Below are positions 10,022-21,097 of a stretch of 64,000 bases of DNA, one piece after another. The notes under the pieces were generated by a model. The model was not told the DNA's origin. It made no database searches and was given only the letters and a program-made list of their open reading frames with translations. Source of the stretch: Purpureocillium takamizusanense (Eukaryota > Ascomycota > Sordariomycetes > Hypocreales > Ophiocordycipitaceae); NCBI RefSeq assembly GCF_022605165.1, contig NC_063069.1, positions 1 to 64,000 of the forward strand, given 5' to 3'. Each line of letters starts with the position of its first letter. Positions within the stretch are counted from its first letter, which is position 1. A program made the position numbers and the translations under genes.

Positions 10022-10453
10022 CTACTGAGTCCTGTGCGCATGCGCAGCCTTAGCCTTCTTTGCCTTTCTTGCCTTCTTTGCCTTCTTCCCCTTCCTTCCT
10101 CGCTTTCCCTTGCCCTTCTTAGCACACTTCTTTCGCGACTTCCTCTTCCCCTGCCCTCTCGTCTCAAGTACCTCCCCGTTGTTCGTCTCGCCTTCGTCGT
10201 TAACGCGAGCAGCAATAGAGTTGGCTTCCTCTAAAGCCGTGACGGCTGACACGTCTTGTTCTTCATCACGGGCTGTGACAGAGTAGGCTTCTTCCAAGGC
10301 CGAGGAGCGAGGTACATTAGCCTCGGACACGTCGTCAACTTCTCTTACTGTGACGTCGTTTCGGTCCGAATCGAAGGCTGTGTCGGCAGCTGGCGCAGCT
10401 ATGGTGGCGCCCAGGAGGCACGAGACAAGGAGCCAAGTGGAAGAGGCTTTCAT
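10022..10453 (-). CDS. Secreted lysine-rich small protein with internal repeats (peptide-precursor-like)
   Basis: Single exon, 143 aa. A clear signal peptide (WLLVSCLLGATIAAPA) is followed by an acidic middle of about 75 residues and a strongly basic C-terminus made of KKAKKARKAKKAK-type runs with one Cys. The acidic part holds two imperfect copies of one unit: ALEEAYSVTARDE, then ALEEANSIAARVNDE about ten residues on. Dibasic KR sites (GKRK, GKRGRK) follow. An acidic pro-region before a polybasic tail is how some antimicrobial peptide precursors are built; this is inference. A TATAAA at 10596-10591 lies about 140 nt upstream of the ATG. The upstream in-frame ATG at 10573 would put 40 non-signal residues first and is unlikely. 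No family is recognised. Confidence 0.65.
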   Translation of the reverse strand: MKASSTWLLVSCLLGATIAAPAADTAFDSDRNDVTVREVDDVSEANVPRSSALEEAYSVTARDEEQDVSAVTALEEANSIAARVNDEGETNNGEVLETRGQGKRKSRKKCAKKGKGKRGRKGKKAKKARKAKKAKAAHAHRTQ

Positions 10454-10590
10454 TTTGCTCGGTAAATAGTGATGTAAAAAATATTGTTTTGAAGTTTGTA
10501 GAAGACTGTGAGTCTGAGTTGTGGAACTATCAAGTGATGAGTCTGAGATGTTGATTTGAATGCAATGGAACACCAGGGGACCTCAACGCC

Positions 10591-10596
10591 TTTATA
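10591..10596 (-). promoter_or_regulatory. Probable TATA box of the lysine-rich secreted protein gene
   Basis: TATAAA on the - strand, about 138-143 nt upstream of the start codon at 10453, a usual distance in filamentous fungi given a short 5' leader. Confidence 0.5.
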
Positions 10597-10670
10597 CCTG
10601 TTGAAGCTGTAGTGACCAGTGTAAGGGAACTCAAGTATAAGCATCAGCCTCCGTTGCCCAGCTGCGCGAT

Positions 10671-10771
10671 TCTCACAAGTTGACGCAGTATGTGAGTCCC
10701 CCCTTTGTAGCGGCGCAGCCCTGGGCTGTGCACAGGAGTCTCTGAATTGTGGTTACTGTCTGCACTGCCTT
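10671..10771 (+). repeat. 100-bp direct repeat, copy 1
   Basis: A block of about 100 bp starting with CTCACA and containing GCGGCGCAGCC followed by GGGCTGTGCA. It recurs in the same orientation at 10809-10910, period about 138 bp. Both copies lie 218-457 bp upstream of the lysine-rich protein gene. Confidence 0.75.
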
Positions 10772-10808
10772 AAAGGTGGCGAGGCGATTGGTAGTATGGC
10801 ATAACGGT

Positions 10809-10910
10809 CCTCACAGGTTGATTCAGCGTATGAGCCCTGCCTACACAGCGGCGCAGCCTTGGGCTGTGCATAAGAGTTTCTAAGTGGCAGCGATTTGTTG
10901 CACTGCCATA
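10809..10910 (+). repeat. 100-bp direct repeat, copy 2
   Basis: Second copy of the block at 10671-10771, diverged mostly by transitions. It keeps the GCGGCGCAGCC and GGGCTGTGCA cores and the GCACTGCC end. Confidence 0.75.
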
Positions 10911-12263
10911 CCAGGGGCAAGAAAACTGGTACTAGACCAGTAGTGCCATGATATACAGCCTGGATCGAGGTGGCAGTGTGCTGGCTCAGTTCATTCGGAT
11001 CAGTAGCTTTATGGTTTGCTTCGTATTTTAAGGGAGCCTTCGGTCTCGAATTCTTTCAAGGCTCAGTAATACGGGTTAATTAGTAACACGAATTAGTGAA
11101 GAGACCAAAATTGGTTAGTAATTTAATTTGAGTCGCGAAACCGCTTGCCTTGCTATAGACAAAACTCGTCTGCGTATGAGTATAGTTGATGTAAATGGTT
11201 TTTGCTCTCCTTAGCACTTAGACTGTATGCCTGAACTAACGTGGGGTGCTTTCACATGACTCGCTTCTAGCATAGCCCATAACAATAAAGACGGTAGAAT
11301 ACGTCTGGTATATCGTCCTGAAACACCTAACGAGTCATTTTCTGCCGCGTCCTGGCGTCTGGCATAGAGCAGCTATATGGCTTACAACGCCACTGGCTCA
11401 TTCTCTCTAGTCGAGTGACAGTTTCGAAGGGGAAAAGAAGCTATTACTGAGTTACGATCAAGCAGTTAAACGAAACATAGTAGACTTCGGCCTACTATCT
11501 AATGTATTACCGCAATTATATAGTATATATATAGGGGTAAAAAATGATATTCTATAATAGTGATATACGATCGTGATTTCTAGTAAGCGAAGAGCTACAA
11601 TAGCTATGCGTTATAAGGTTAGTACCAGGTTAGGAAATCGGCGGGTGCTAGAGTAAATTCGTAGTTTACGTAGTTGTCGCACTTATTTGCAAATGGCATA
11701 ACGATAGAGGTATAACTTAGTGAAAGGGCGTGTTGACTAGAGTGAGATACTGGCTAAGCCCTCTCGGCCGTTGGATACTTGTCTGCATTTCCGATGCGAG
11801 ATATTACCCGCTGCCGCCAAGAAGCAAGGCTCGGACAGATATATAGCAAGGCTCAGATGTACATCTTGTCGTTGCGCCACTAAACAGTCTATAAGCCATA
11901 ATATACATAGCCTCTTAGTCACCCTCTACCATAAAGAACAGCGGTAATACTAAAATGGTACGAGAACTAACAGTGCTAAGTAGTCGCTCTTCTATGTAAG
12001 CTAATCGATGGTTAGCCTGGGCTCAAGTTTCAGGCTAGTAACAGCGGGAGATACAGGCGCTAAGCCTTGAATTGCCTAAACGCCATGCTGCGGTGACAGG
12101 TGAAACAATGATATATCCTCGGTAAGAGGCGCAGGTGGGTTAAGGCGTCAAGTATGAATGCAGCTTGTTTCATTATAGATATTTTGATACAATACGACAA
12201 ATCTCTAAAAGCCGTTTCCCATTAAGTTGCGCCTGCAGACAGTTACATGTGTATATAAAGCCT
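10911..12263. other. Intergenic, AT-leaning, no gene seen
   Basis: About 1.35 kb with moderate AT content and only short chance frames. No motif-bearing ORF, repeat or RNA gene was recognised. Confidence 0.5.
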
Positions 12264-13466
12264 TTACCATCCCCCAACCGATGTTTCATTCTTTTGTGCA
12301 GGCCCTCGGCTGGTTGTGCGGTAGTAAATATGCTGCAAACTGGTATCGGGCGTGTCCGGATAACAATGTTCTATCCCTAGACTGTTTTCGTGCAGGACGT
12401 AACCGCTGGGCTGCAGAGACTGCTGTCTGTATGCACCACCGAGCTCCGGAACGTGGATAATCGTCTCCATGGACGGATGGTAGCCAAAACAGCTCCCCCG
12501 AAGGCCAGTCAAATTTCCTGTTGAAAATTCCATGCCATAACCTGTGCCTGTGCCAATGCTTCCACGTTCATAGAGTAAACACTGGGGATCTGTGGCAATA
12601 GGACTTGTCGGTGATGCAACTGCCTCTCCTGCCATGGGCGCCTGCATGCAAAGAGCATCAGGGGAGGTGGCAACACCATTTTGGCGCAACATGGGGGGTC
12701 CACCAGCAGAACCGTGCCACATACGACGTAGCTGGGTATCGCACAGCACAAGTTGCATCCCCGTGCGATTCATGGCGTAATTTGCAGCAGTGATGCATGG
12801 AGTAGTACCCGGTATGGCCGACGCCGTTCGTCCGTCGAAGGTGAGTGCTTCGCCTTGCCGTGTATCTGAAGGCACAGGGATGATGCTTTCACTGAGTGCA
12901 TACCGCTCGGCCTTATGGAATGTTTGCTGGTGCTTAACCATGGATGCTTTGCGGCAAAAACTAGAACTCCGTTAACGAGGGAATCGTGTGAGATCACGCC
13001 CTTTGGTTCTTACCTCTTAAGACAGCCATCAAGTGTGCATTTATATGGTCGCTTTCCGTCATGAATCCGACGATGTCTGGCGAGGCTCGAGGACTATTCA
13101 GGATGAGCTTCAAGACCCTTAACACAGGTACTTCCACGTACTGACATCAGAGAAACGCTTGTCGCAACCCGGGACGGTACATTTGTGAGGCTGTTCACCG
13201 GTGTGCGTTCGAATGTGAACTGTTAACGCACTGCGTTGGATGAAGCCCTTGCGACACCCTGCTATGTCACATGTATATGGCCGTTCATTGGTATGGCTTT
13301 TATGATGGCGTTGTAGGTCCGACTTTCGACCGAAACTCTGAGTATTCAATCAGTCTCCATTATCGGATTTTTGTCTCATAAAGAGTCGTACCTTTGTGCA
13401 TCCTTCCCAATAGCACCTGAACTGGCGAACGGTTCTCAAATCGTTGACAAGTTCCATAACCTCCAT
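12264..13466 (-). CDS. C2H2 zinc-finger transcription factor, four fingers
   Basis: Four exons: 13466..13392, 13337..13146, 13093..13014 and 12960..12264 (347 aa), with introns of 54, 52 and 53 nt. The joins rebuild consecutive fingers: [58 protein letters not shown] and [19 protein letters not shown], linked by classical TNERPY, TGEQPH and DGKRPY linkers. The pattern is a known fungal regulator class. The C-terminal 225 residues are low-complexity with no named domain. Targets are unknown. It lies between the UstYa group and the bZIP gene and might be a local regulator (inference). An upstream in-frame extension is open, so the start at 13466 is a choice. Confidence 0.85.
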
Positions 13467-16400
13467 TGCTTTGTTTTGTAATCCTGAAATGCGCCGCGCT
13501 GCGAGTGCCGTAAGTTAGTTCTCGAGCAGCAGGAGGCTGTTCGAAGTAAAGTAACACCTGCTAGGGGCGCAGAGTTAGTTCCAGGGTCCGATCTTTATTA
13601 TGTGTAAATCACGAGAGCCAAGAGGAACTTACCGCATTGCCTGTACGTCACTGCTACGATCGTACTCTGTGTTATTCAATGGGTGCACATGGCTGTTCTA
13701 TAAGACGTCCACACTGCACCAGCCCTCCTTTAAGCATTGCAAGCCCCCTTTTCCTTATCCCCGTCGGGCCTTTGTACGGAACATCAGGCTCTTCAGAGGG
13801 GATTTATGACTGACTCGGTTGTTCCCCGGCGTTGAGCAGGTACCAGCCACAACTGCCTTAGCGGTGTGTTGATCCGTCCTCGTATCACTAAAAAGGAAGC
13901 GCTGTCGGGATCAAGCCAAATTTGTACTGGCGCTGAGGTGGAGGCATGTACCCATCTGTTTTGTGCCACTAGCAACGTTTTCGGCACGGCGGAAAAGTTC
14001 CGAATGTAAGTGGTAACTTCTTCAATAACACTTCGCTGTGCGCCTCGCCAGGACGCTCACGTGCAATTCACACTTCAGCTGTGCGGCAATGCCTGGATGG
14101 GTACATTTCCAACTAAAAGTTAAGCTAGGCAGAAGTAATTTGTGCAATAAAATTGGAGGCGTTTGATGAATCGGGGAAGTCTTCCGTTCCACGTCGTATA
14201 AGGCTAAGGCAACGAGGAATGAGCTGGGCAGTGATATGGATATCTTGTAGGGCAATATGCCCATATTGTTTTGGTATGTTTTATCGGACGCATTATCCCT
14301 AGAGAGTATCAGATGATCGCGCTGCGTCTACGACTCTTGGGGATCTAGGAGGCAAACTTCACGAATACTTGCACGCGTCTAGACACGTACAGCGGGCGTG
14401 CCATTTGAGTCTTCAATCGTTTAGGGAAACACGCGGTAACCTGGTTCACATGCCGAACACCAAAAGCCAGGAGAGCTCCTTGAGAAATGATACGCGCTCA
14501 ATGACATCATTTCGGTGCAGAGCCCTTCACGTACCCGACACACATATCCAGCAATTTTGGTTGAGATGTACTGAATCTCCTTCTTTCGACGCCAATTGAT
14601 ATCATCGTCGCAAGTCTTAAATGGGGGAGTTGATGATCGGATAAGGATGATTCGATGCTTACCTACAATGAGTTGTCTCATGTAACGAGAAGGTAGCGTG
14701 TTTCGTCCCGTAATTTCGGTAAGAAGCCCTCACCAGGACAGCGCACTTAGAAGCAACTGCGTTCGATCACTCTCCTCGACCTTCAAGACCCCGACCTGGC
14801 TTGCACAGGGCTAGCATGTATACCAATCCGCAGCTGTTTTGGACCTGTCTCGTCGTTTTGACTAACCCTAACCGCAGTTCCAATTATTTCGAACGAAGCC
14901 TATGGCCGTGAAGCACACTCGTTTCATATAATCGGGGCGGTAGGGAACGGATAAGACGCACCCGTGATGGACAAAGAGAGGAGCAATAGATCATGTGGAT
15001 CAAGCTGCCAGCGCCACGAGTGAAGTATGGAACAATTGCGACGTACAGCACTCTTTGAGACGAGAATTGGAGGGTCCCGCTGGGCAACCTCTGACGGTTG
15101 TTGCTCTGCGTCCGAGGGGACAAGCGCACCCGCCAGATCCAAGGGTACCCTGTCCAACGGGCGCCTATCCGAAGGAGGATTTCCCGCAACGGCAAAGCAG
15201 CCTCCAAACCGGGATCGGAGGTACAGAAGGGTTACCCCCGGTGTTCCCCACGCCGTTGATCCGCCAGTTCCAAGACGGTCGGGTGTTTGCGTAGTAAACG
15301 CAGCCTCAATCGTAATAGTAAATCTAGGTCCCAACACGCCCGGACGGATGCGAACGGGCTTAGCTAACAGTAACAGTATGATAGACGGCAACGAGAAATC
15401 GACGTCTCGTCTGCGCGGATGAGAGAACAACGCTAACCAGTTTTGCCCGCAATTACAAATAATCACTTGCTGACAGATCATGTGATGCTGCGCATTGTGG
15501 AGGCAGGCTGTACGCCAGCCCCACTGTCGAATTGATGCCTCGCATTTCGTGTCAAAGAGAAGGGTGAGGAACGTATCCGCTTAAAAATGATGAAGAGCGG
15601 CCGTGCCGGAAGCTTCTCAGCTTCGGTGCAGCTGTTGTGTGGCAAAGTGTATCAAAAATTGTTCCTAATCCTGCGCTGCTTATGCTCAGCTGGCTGAGGG
15701 TAGCGACGAACCTCATGGCTTTGATGAGATGGCCGAGTCAGTGCAGGTCCTGTATCAGTTTCACACCAACAATGGTCTGGGGGCCTCATTCTAACTTTTG
15801 CCACAGAATCTACGAGTCTTTGCGTCGCCCAGGGTACCAGGGGAGGCTAACGCCCCATACCACCAGCTTCTCGGAGGCTGACTGATTGAGTGATGGCCAG
15901 AGCGGCAAAGCTATTCACACTACATGTGCTGAATTGAGACCAAATTGTGAGGGGGTCGGCCGCATTGCCTTTCACCCAAGTGCAGGCGCAGTAAATGTCC
16001 GATGAAATCAGAAGTTCGACCGCACGCTTGTTGGAACAAGAGCACCAGCAGCAGCAGAGAAACGTGTCGCTAGTCGCGGCTGCCGCCACGACAGGGGACT
16101 GACTGCCTGATCTGGGTTTCCCCCCGTCGCAGGTTCGTGCTCCTAGACCAGGAACCCGGCACCCCGCACGTCATCAGCCAAGCACAGCACAGACCCCGTG
16201 TCCATTCTGTCGGGTGCACGGTGGCTGGGTGGAGTCTGAACGACGTACGGAAAACGACCTCAGCCTTTCATGCGTCTCTGATCGTAGGCTCTCCCACTTT
16301 CCATGCCGATTTGTTGTCGACCGTATCTAATCCAATCATGTTCGGACTCGCCCTCGCAGGCCGGCTCGCCCGTGGACCTCGGAACTCTGATTCGCCTTGA

Positions 16401-17080
16401 CACAATTGCGGCTGAGGCTCAATCCGTCTTTTCCTATCCTGCTATAGTCATATTTCGGCCAAAGGTCAGTTAGGCGTAGCCTGATGCGGTGGCGTTTGCT
16501 CGCGAGGCTTTGACATTCTTCGAGGTGTTCAAGTGATTGGTTATAAAGAACGGGAATGCGAGCCAAGGCGTGCATCGTCAATGCGGTTGTAACTTGGCGG
16601 GCATTACGCGATATGAGCATGAGCAGGCCGGACACAGATCGGCCATGGCAAGACTCCGCCCTGCCTGTCTTACTGACCTGAGACAGGACATTCATCTGGC
16701 CATCTGAGTGCAAGTTGAAGAGAAACAGGGGATTCCCCAGTTCCGTGTTTGGGGTGTTCTCCTTGATGCTCATCATGCAACCCTAGAGTGCCTAGAAACG
16801 CTTTCTTCGCAGCCTTTTGTTGCATGTGGAAAAAAGAAGATCAAGTCGGCCGCCTTGGTGAGCCCTACGGGGCCAAAGCTGCAAGGCGCCTCCGGCAACG
16901 ACCACTCATAAGTATTGTCACCGTTCCACTCTTTGACTTGGCTTACGCGGTCTGACATCGAGTCAGAATACCGATGCCCCCAGCGCTACCACTCACACAC
17001 TTGGTGGCAAATGCTTTTCCTGCTATATGGAATCTACTTATCGTCGAAGCATCGACCAGAGCCAAGGGTCGAGTCACGTT
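13467..17080. other. Long intergenic region, no recognisable gene
   Basis: About 3.6 kb. Overlapping frames of 100-185 codons on both strands near 14900-15480 carry no recognisable motif. A stretch around 15640-15890 has protein-like runs broken by stops and may be gene debris, but I cannot assign it. A short CTAACCCTAACC telomere-like motif occurs near 14862. Confidence 0.45.
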
Positions 17081-17877
17081 ATGGCAGTAATGTCGCCTGA
17101 TTCAGCGTCTAGTAACCCAGTCAAGCCTCCAAAGCCAAAGCGTGAGTGAATTCTAAACCGAAGACACGACGTAGGGAGAGAGTCATTCTAACTCGCGCCG
17201 TCTTATCTGCTATGTCAGGCTCTAGAGTAAAGTCTACCATGACTCCAGAACAACTTGCGCGGAAACGAGACAACGACCGGAGGTCACAACAGGCAATTCG
17301 TGTCCGAACGAGAGCCCGGATAGCACAACTCGAGAAGGAACTCTACGATTTACGGAATCAACGATGTAGCAACTGCTTGAATGGCGGCGACACTGTTCAG
17401 GAATTGCTGTGTCAGAATGCAGCCCTGCAGGTACAGCTAGCACAGCTGAGGGCTCGGCCTCTGCTCGGGGCAGTGGCGCATCCGCCTACGACGCTTATAC
17501 CGAGGAGCTGGTCTGGAGAGTCACACAGTAATGCCATGAGCGATGTGGCAGTATCCTCGGCGCCAAACTACTCTAATCACTCTGCAGGAGGTATTGCATC
17601 GGTCAATATGCGAGGCAATATAGTTGTGAACCAGGGTGAGAACGGCTCCGGCCCTACGACAACACCTGGAGCTGCTAGAGCGGGGATATTCGAGTTAAAC
17701 TATTCTTCCGCTTCTACTTCGGAAACGACCCGCGATCCTGGTCACGGCCTGCTGGCAGAAGACGAAACTACCCCGATGGTGGCCTCAACGTCAAGGTCGT
17801 TGGATTATAGCCTCGACACTCAATGGGGCATTGATACCCCTGCATATTCGACACTGGCAATCCGATATCACACCTAG
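17081..17877 (+). CDS. bZIP transcription factor
   Basis: Two exons, 17081..17141 and 17219..17877 (239 aa), with a 77-nt GTGAGT...TCAG intron. Exon 1 encodes MAVMSPDSASSNPVKPPKPK. The second exon starts with the basic region ARKRDNDRRSQQAIRVRTRA and a short leucine zipper (IAQLEKELYDLR, then LLCQNAALQVQLAQLRA). NDRRSQQAIR is the fungal-specific bZIP version seen in factors that usually carry a C-terminal DUF3425. Here the tail is Ser/Thr/Asn-rich and ends without such a domain, so the protein may be truncated or a short paralogue. It would bind DNA as a dimer in the nucleus. The target is unknown. Confidence 0.8.
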
Positions 17878-20800
17878 CGACAACTGTGTAGCGACGATTT
17901 AGGGCGATTGTCAGCATCTCAGCTTCGTAGCTCCCGGGAATTGGGGGCTACTCTGTGACGTCCAGGAGAACAATGCGACTTCGATGCATCTTCCGCACGT
18001 CTAGGAAATGTGGCATTAGTCTGGCTATTATAGTTAGCTATAAGTCCATGTAATTGTAGCCACATTGCAAAACTTCTATTTCCGAATATATGTAGCACGG
18101 AAGAAGGCCATATGTCAGTATTATAGAGTGCAGCAAGAAGAATTACGCAGCGTCGGCCGAAGGGCTATTTATATCCTGATGAAAGCCACGATGCACCCTC
18201 GCTCATTTCTGTGATAGTTGCCCACAACTGCCCACGCCTGCCATAGACTCGTATAGTCACTTTAGCACGGTATGCCCGTGGGATGTAGGAGTTCATTCTA
18301 CGACCCGTATAATACTCTTGGAGCTATTACCCAAGAAACACCGTATTGCGACAGTGTCGAGACGGAGTATGTGTGCCCAGTATGTAATGGCAAATTCGCT
18401 AATTAGTTACTGTAAGCGTAACTTACTAGAGTGTAAGCATCTCCTACTATGAATGCTACGGTATTATTTCTCCTGGAGGTCCCGTGGTGCACTGGACGAA
18501 CAGGGATACATTGGGCTGATGCCTGGCTGTCCTTGGGCTCACGCTTGTCAGTGACCCGATTCTGACCCGTGGCAGACAGATGTCAATTTGGCTTTTCACC
18601 TTTCCGAAGTAGGTCGTCCAGAGATGACAACCGGCGGGGAACGATGTCGTTGTTGCCTGGACGTTCTCCGTGGCTGCCACGGGCGTTCCAACCGGCACGG
18701 AGGGGTCCCGAATCCCGATTCTGGCGGGGGCTGTGTTTCGGTGTTGTGAAACATCCCTACTGTGAAAATCACCCCTCTCCTATCCCCACACCCCCCCCCC
18801 CTCCTGGGGATCTTTGTTACATTTTTGACCCTGCAACCCTGTGCGTGCAATCTCGAACTCCACTATGGATGTGCGCGCGATGAGTGCGGAATTCCGCAAC
18901 ACACCCCGGCAGCCGATGACAACGCCACATATCCATTGACGCCACACATTTTCCAGAGGATGCCGCATAGCCCCTGACTGATGCAGTCTAGAGGCCATTA
19001 CAATAAGAAGGGGACCACGGTGATGTGTGGTAACTAAACAAGAAACGAAGGGAGTGACTGTTCTGTTCAGTGATCTAATGTCACTAAGTCTATACGTTGT
19101 GTCAACCTACCACCTGCCCATCTACAATGCCAGTGATGACGCCAAACAAAGAGCGAGCAGAGCTTAATGGTGGAACCGGAAAGCCCATGCACTTGCTGCT
19201 CGGATTGGCTAAGTATGCGAAACCAAGACTACAAACATATCTATGCCTACTTGTATCTACCAATTTATTGTTCTTGCCCCTATAATTCAGACAGCAAGCT
19301 GGGCTATTAAGGGCATTGTGTGTGATTTTCTACATTTCGAACCTATATGTCATTAGGCTTGGATTTATCGGAGTGTTCCCATTTGTCGTGGAACAGTTTG
19401 TGCTTTCGTCGAGCGCGGTAGTTTATTATGTGTATGACCTTTCTAGAACTTAATTAAGACCAAACGAGCTGCAAGGTATGTCATGATTTGCCGGGCCAGT
19501 TTCAGGGGTGATGTCCGGAATGACGCTTTTAGGGCGCCCACCCAGGTTTTCGACCTGACCCACCTGATCCTGTACTAACTTGGCTCAGTTCATGCCTAAG
19601 AGTGGGAAACATCAGGATTGAAACCAACCCTCTTGTGCGGACTAGAAGAGACGTAGTAGAGGGTGTAGAATATCTCGCCCTATCGTATCATACTGATTGA
19701 AAATGCCACTTATTATGTTCTTCTCTATTGGGTATAGCCTATAGAATAAGTGATATGACATCAAAAACAAACCCTGGCGGTAATAGATGTCTTGATATCG
19801 ATAGGCTGCCAATTGAATTACATCAGCCTGGAGATCAAAGAAAATACGAGATGCGGCTACTTAGTTCTCAATGCCTTTATCGTATTCGTTCGTGGCAGTG
19901 GATTGGAAATGATAAAACCCATTTGTTATAGTACATGAATGTTAACGGCGGATCTTTTAATCAACTCCTCACGTGATATAATAATAGCCATATTATGATG
20001 CAAGGAATGTCGTTATACTAGTCCCTTTTGTGCGGAATCGATTCAGGGCCAAGGACAGCTTGGTCTAGTCTGAATCGTGCATGCTGTGCTAAAACCCCGT
20101 GCACTAAGGACCTGAGTTTGTAGCTATAGCTCAATGCCACATTGGTGGCGCCATGGATCGAGCACGTGTCGGTTTTATATGTAGTGAATGGGAGAGACAT
20201 TGTCTTTCCAACTGACGTTAAGCTTCAATACGGCAGCTGCAAAACACTGGGTTGCTGCTGCGACTGAATGAATTGAAGCATACGCTCAATTTCTTGTAAT
20301 AGATTTCCATTGTTTCACGTATTGCTCAGAGGCAACATCGTTTCGGGTTTTCTAACGTCTATGCTTGATGCCCACATAGGTTCACAGCCACTAAGCCAAA
20401 ATTATACGGTGTTGCGAGGCGGTAAGGGTCGTGGCTGTGCATTACCGTCCAGGGTCTCCCGGCAAAGGATTCAATTAGGAAAGATAACGTGGACGGGAGT
20501 TGCCCGACTGAAGGATTAAGCTGGTCTAAATGCAAGGTCCTGGCTCACCATCGTGCGTTGTAGATCGCATTGTATCACTCCGCGAAGACCCTGCTGCATT
20601 TAACAAAGGGGAGTAACATTCGAGCAGAGGGTCGCTATTAGCGAAGAATTCCGTGTGTTTCGAGCAAATACGACGTTTCTCGGTCTACGCAGATAAGCAC
20701 TGAAGACGAGTTTGGCCCTGTTACCCCCTACGTATGCAAAACTACTTTCCCCTTTATACATTAGCAAATCCCCAATTCCTCAATCGGCCGCCATCTCCAC

Positions 20801-21097
20801 ACGTCGGCATCAAATCAGCAATCAACAAGTCGTACGAGTAAAATTTCAGGACCTCACGCCTCCCTGGCTTAGCTGTGCGTGGATGCATATATATTGTATA
20901 GACCAGACTTTTGCAGACTGATCGTCGGCGTTAGGAAGAAGAAAGCCCGAATTGGTACAGGCTTTAACAGATATATAATCTCATGCCCGGTCGCAGTCCC
21001 GCTACTCTCACTCATGCATACCCAGCTTCGCTCAACCATCTGACATCAATGTTATAGCCGCCCACTCTTCAGTGTTGGCTATTGCACCTCCTATATC
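17878..21097. other. Long intergenic region, no recognisable gene
   Basis: About 3.2 kb of mixed composition with a 12-base C tract near 18789. Frames up to about 105 codons lack motifs. The last few hundred bases hold the promoter of the Zn2Cys6 factor, but no specific site can be assigned. Confidence 0.45.

Noticed and set aside
10022..10453. Classic dikaritin-type RiPP precursor for the UstYa genes
   Set aside because: It lacks multiple short identical cores separated by KR sites; kept only as a speculative candidate.
14860..14875. CTAACCCTAACC motif as an interstitial telomere
   Set aside because: Only two partial units; too short to distinguish from chance.
14924..15481. 185-codon frame on - overlapping a 131-codon frame on +
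   Set aside because: No recognisable domain on either strand and no plausible splice partners.
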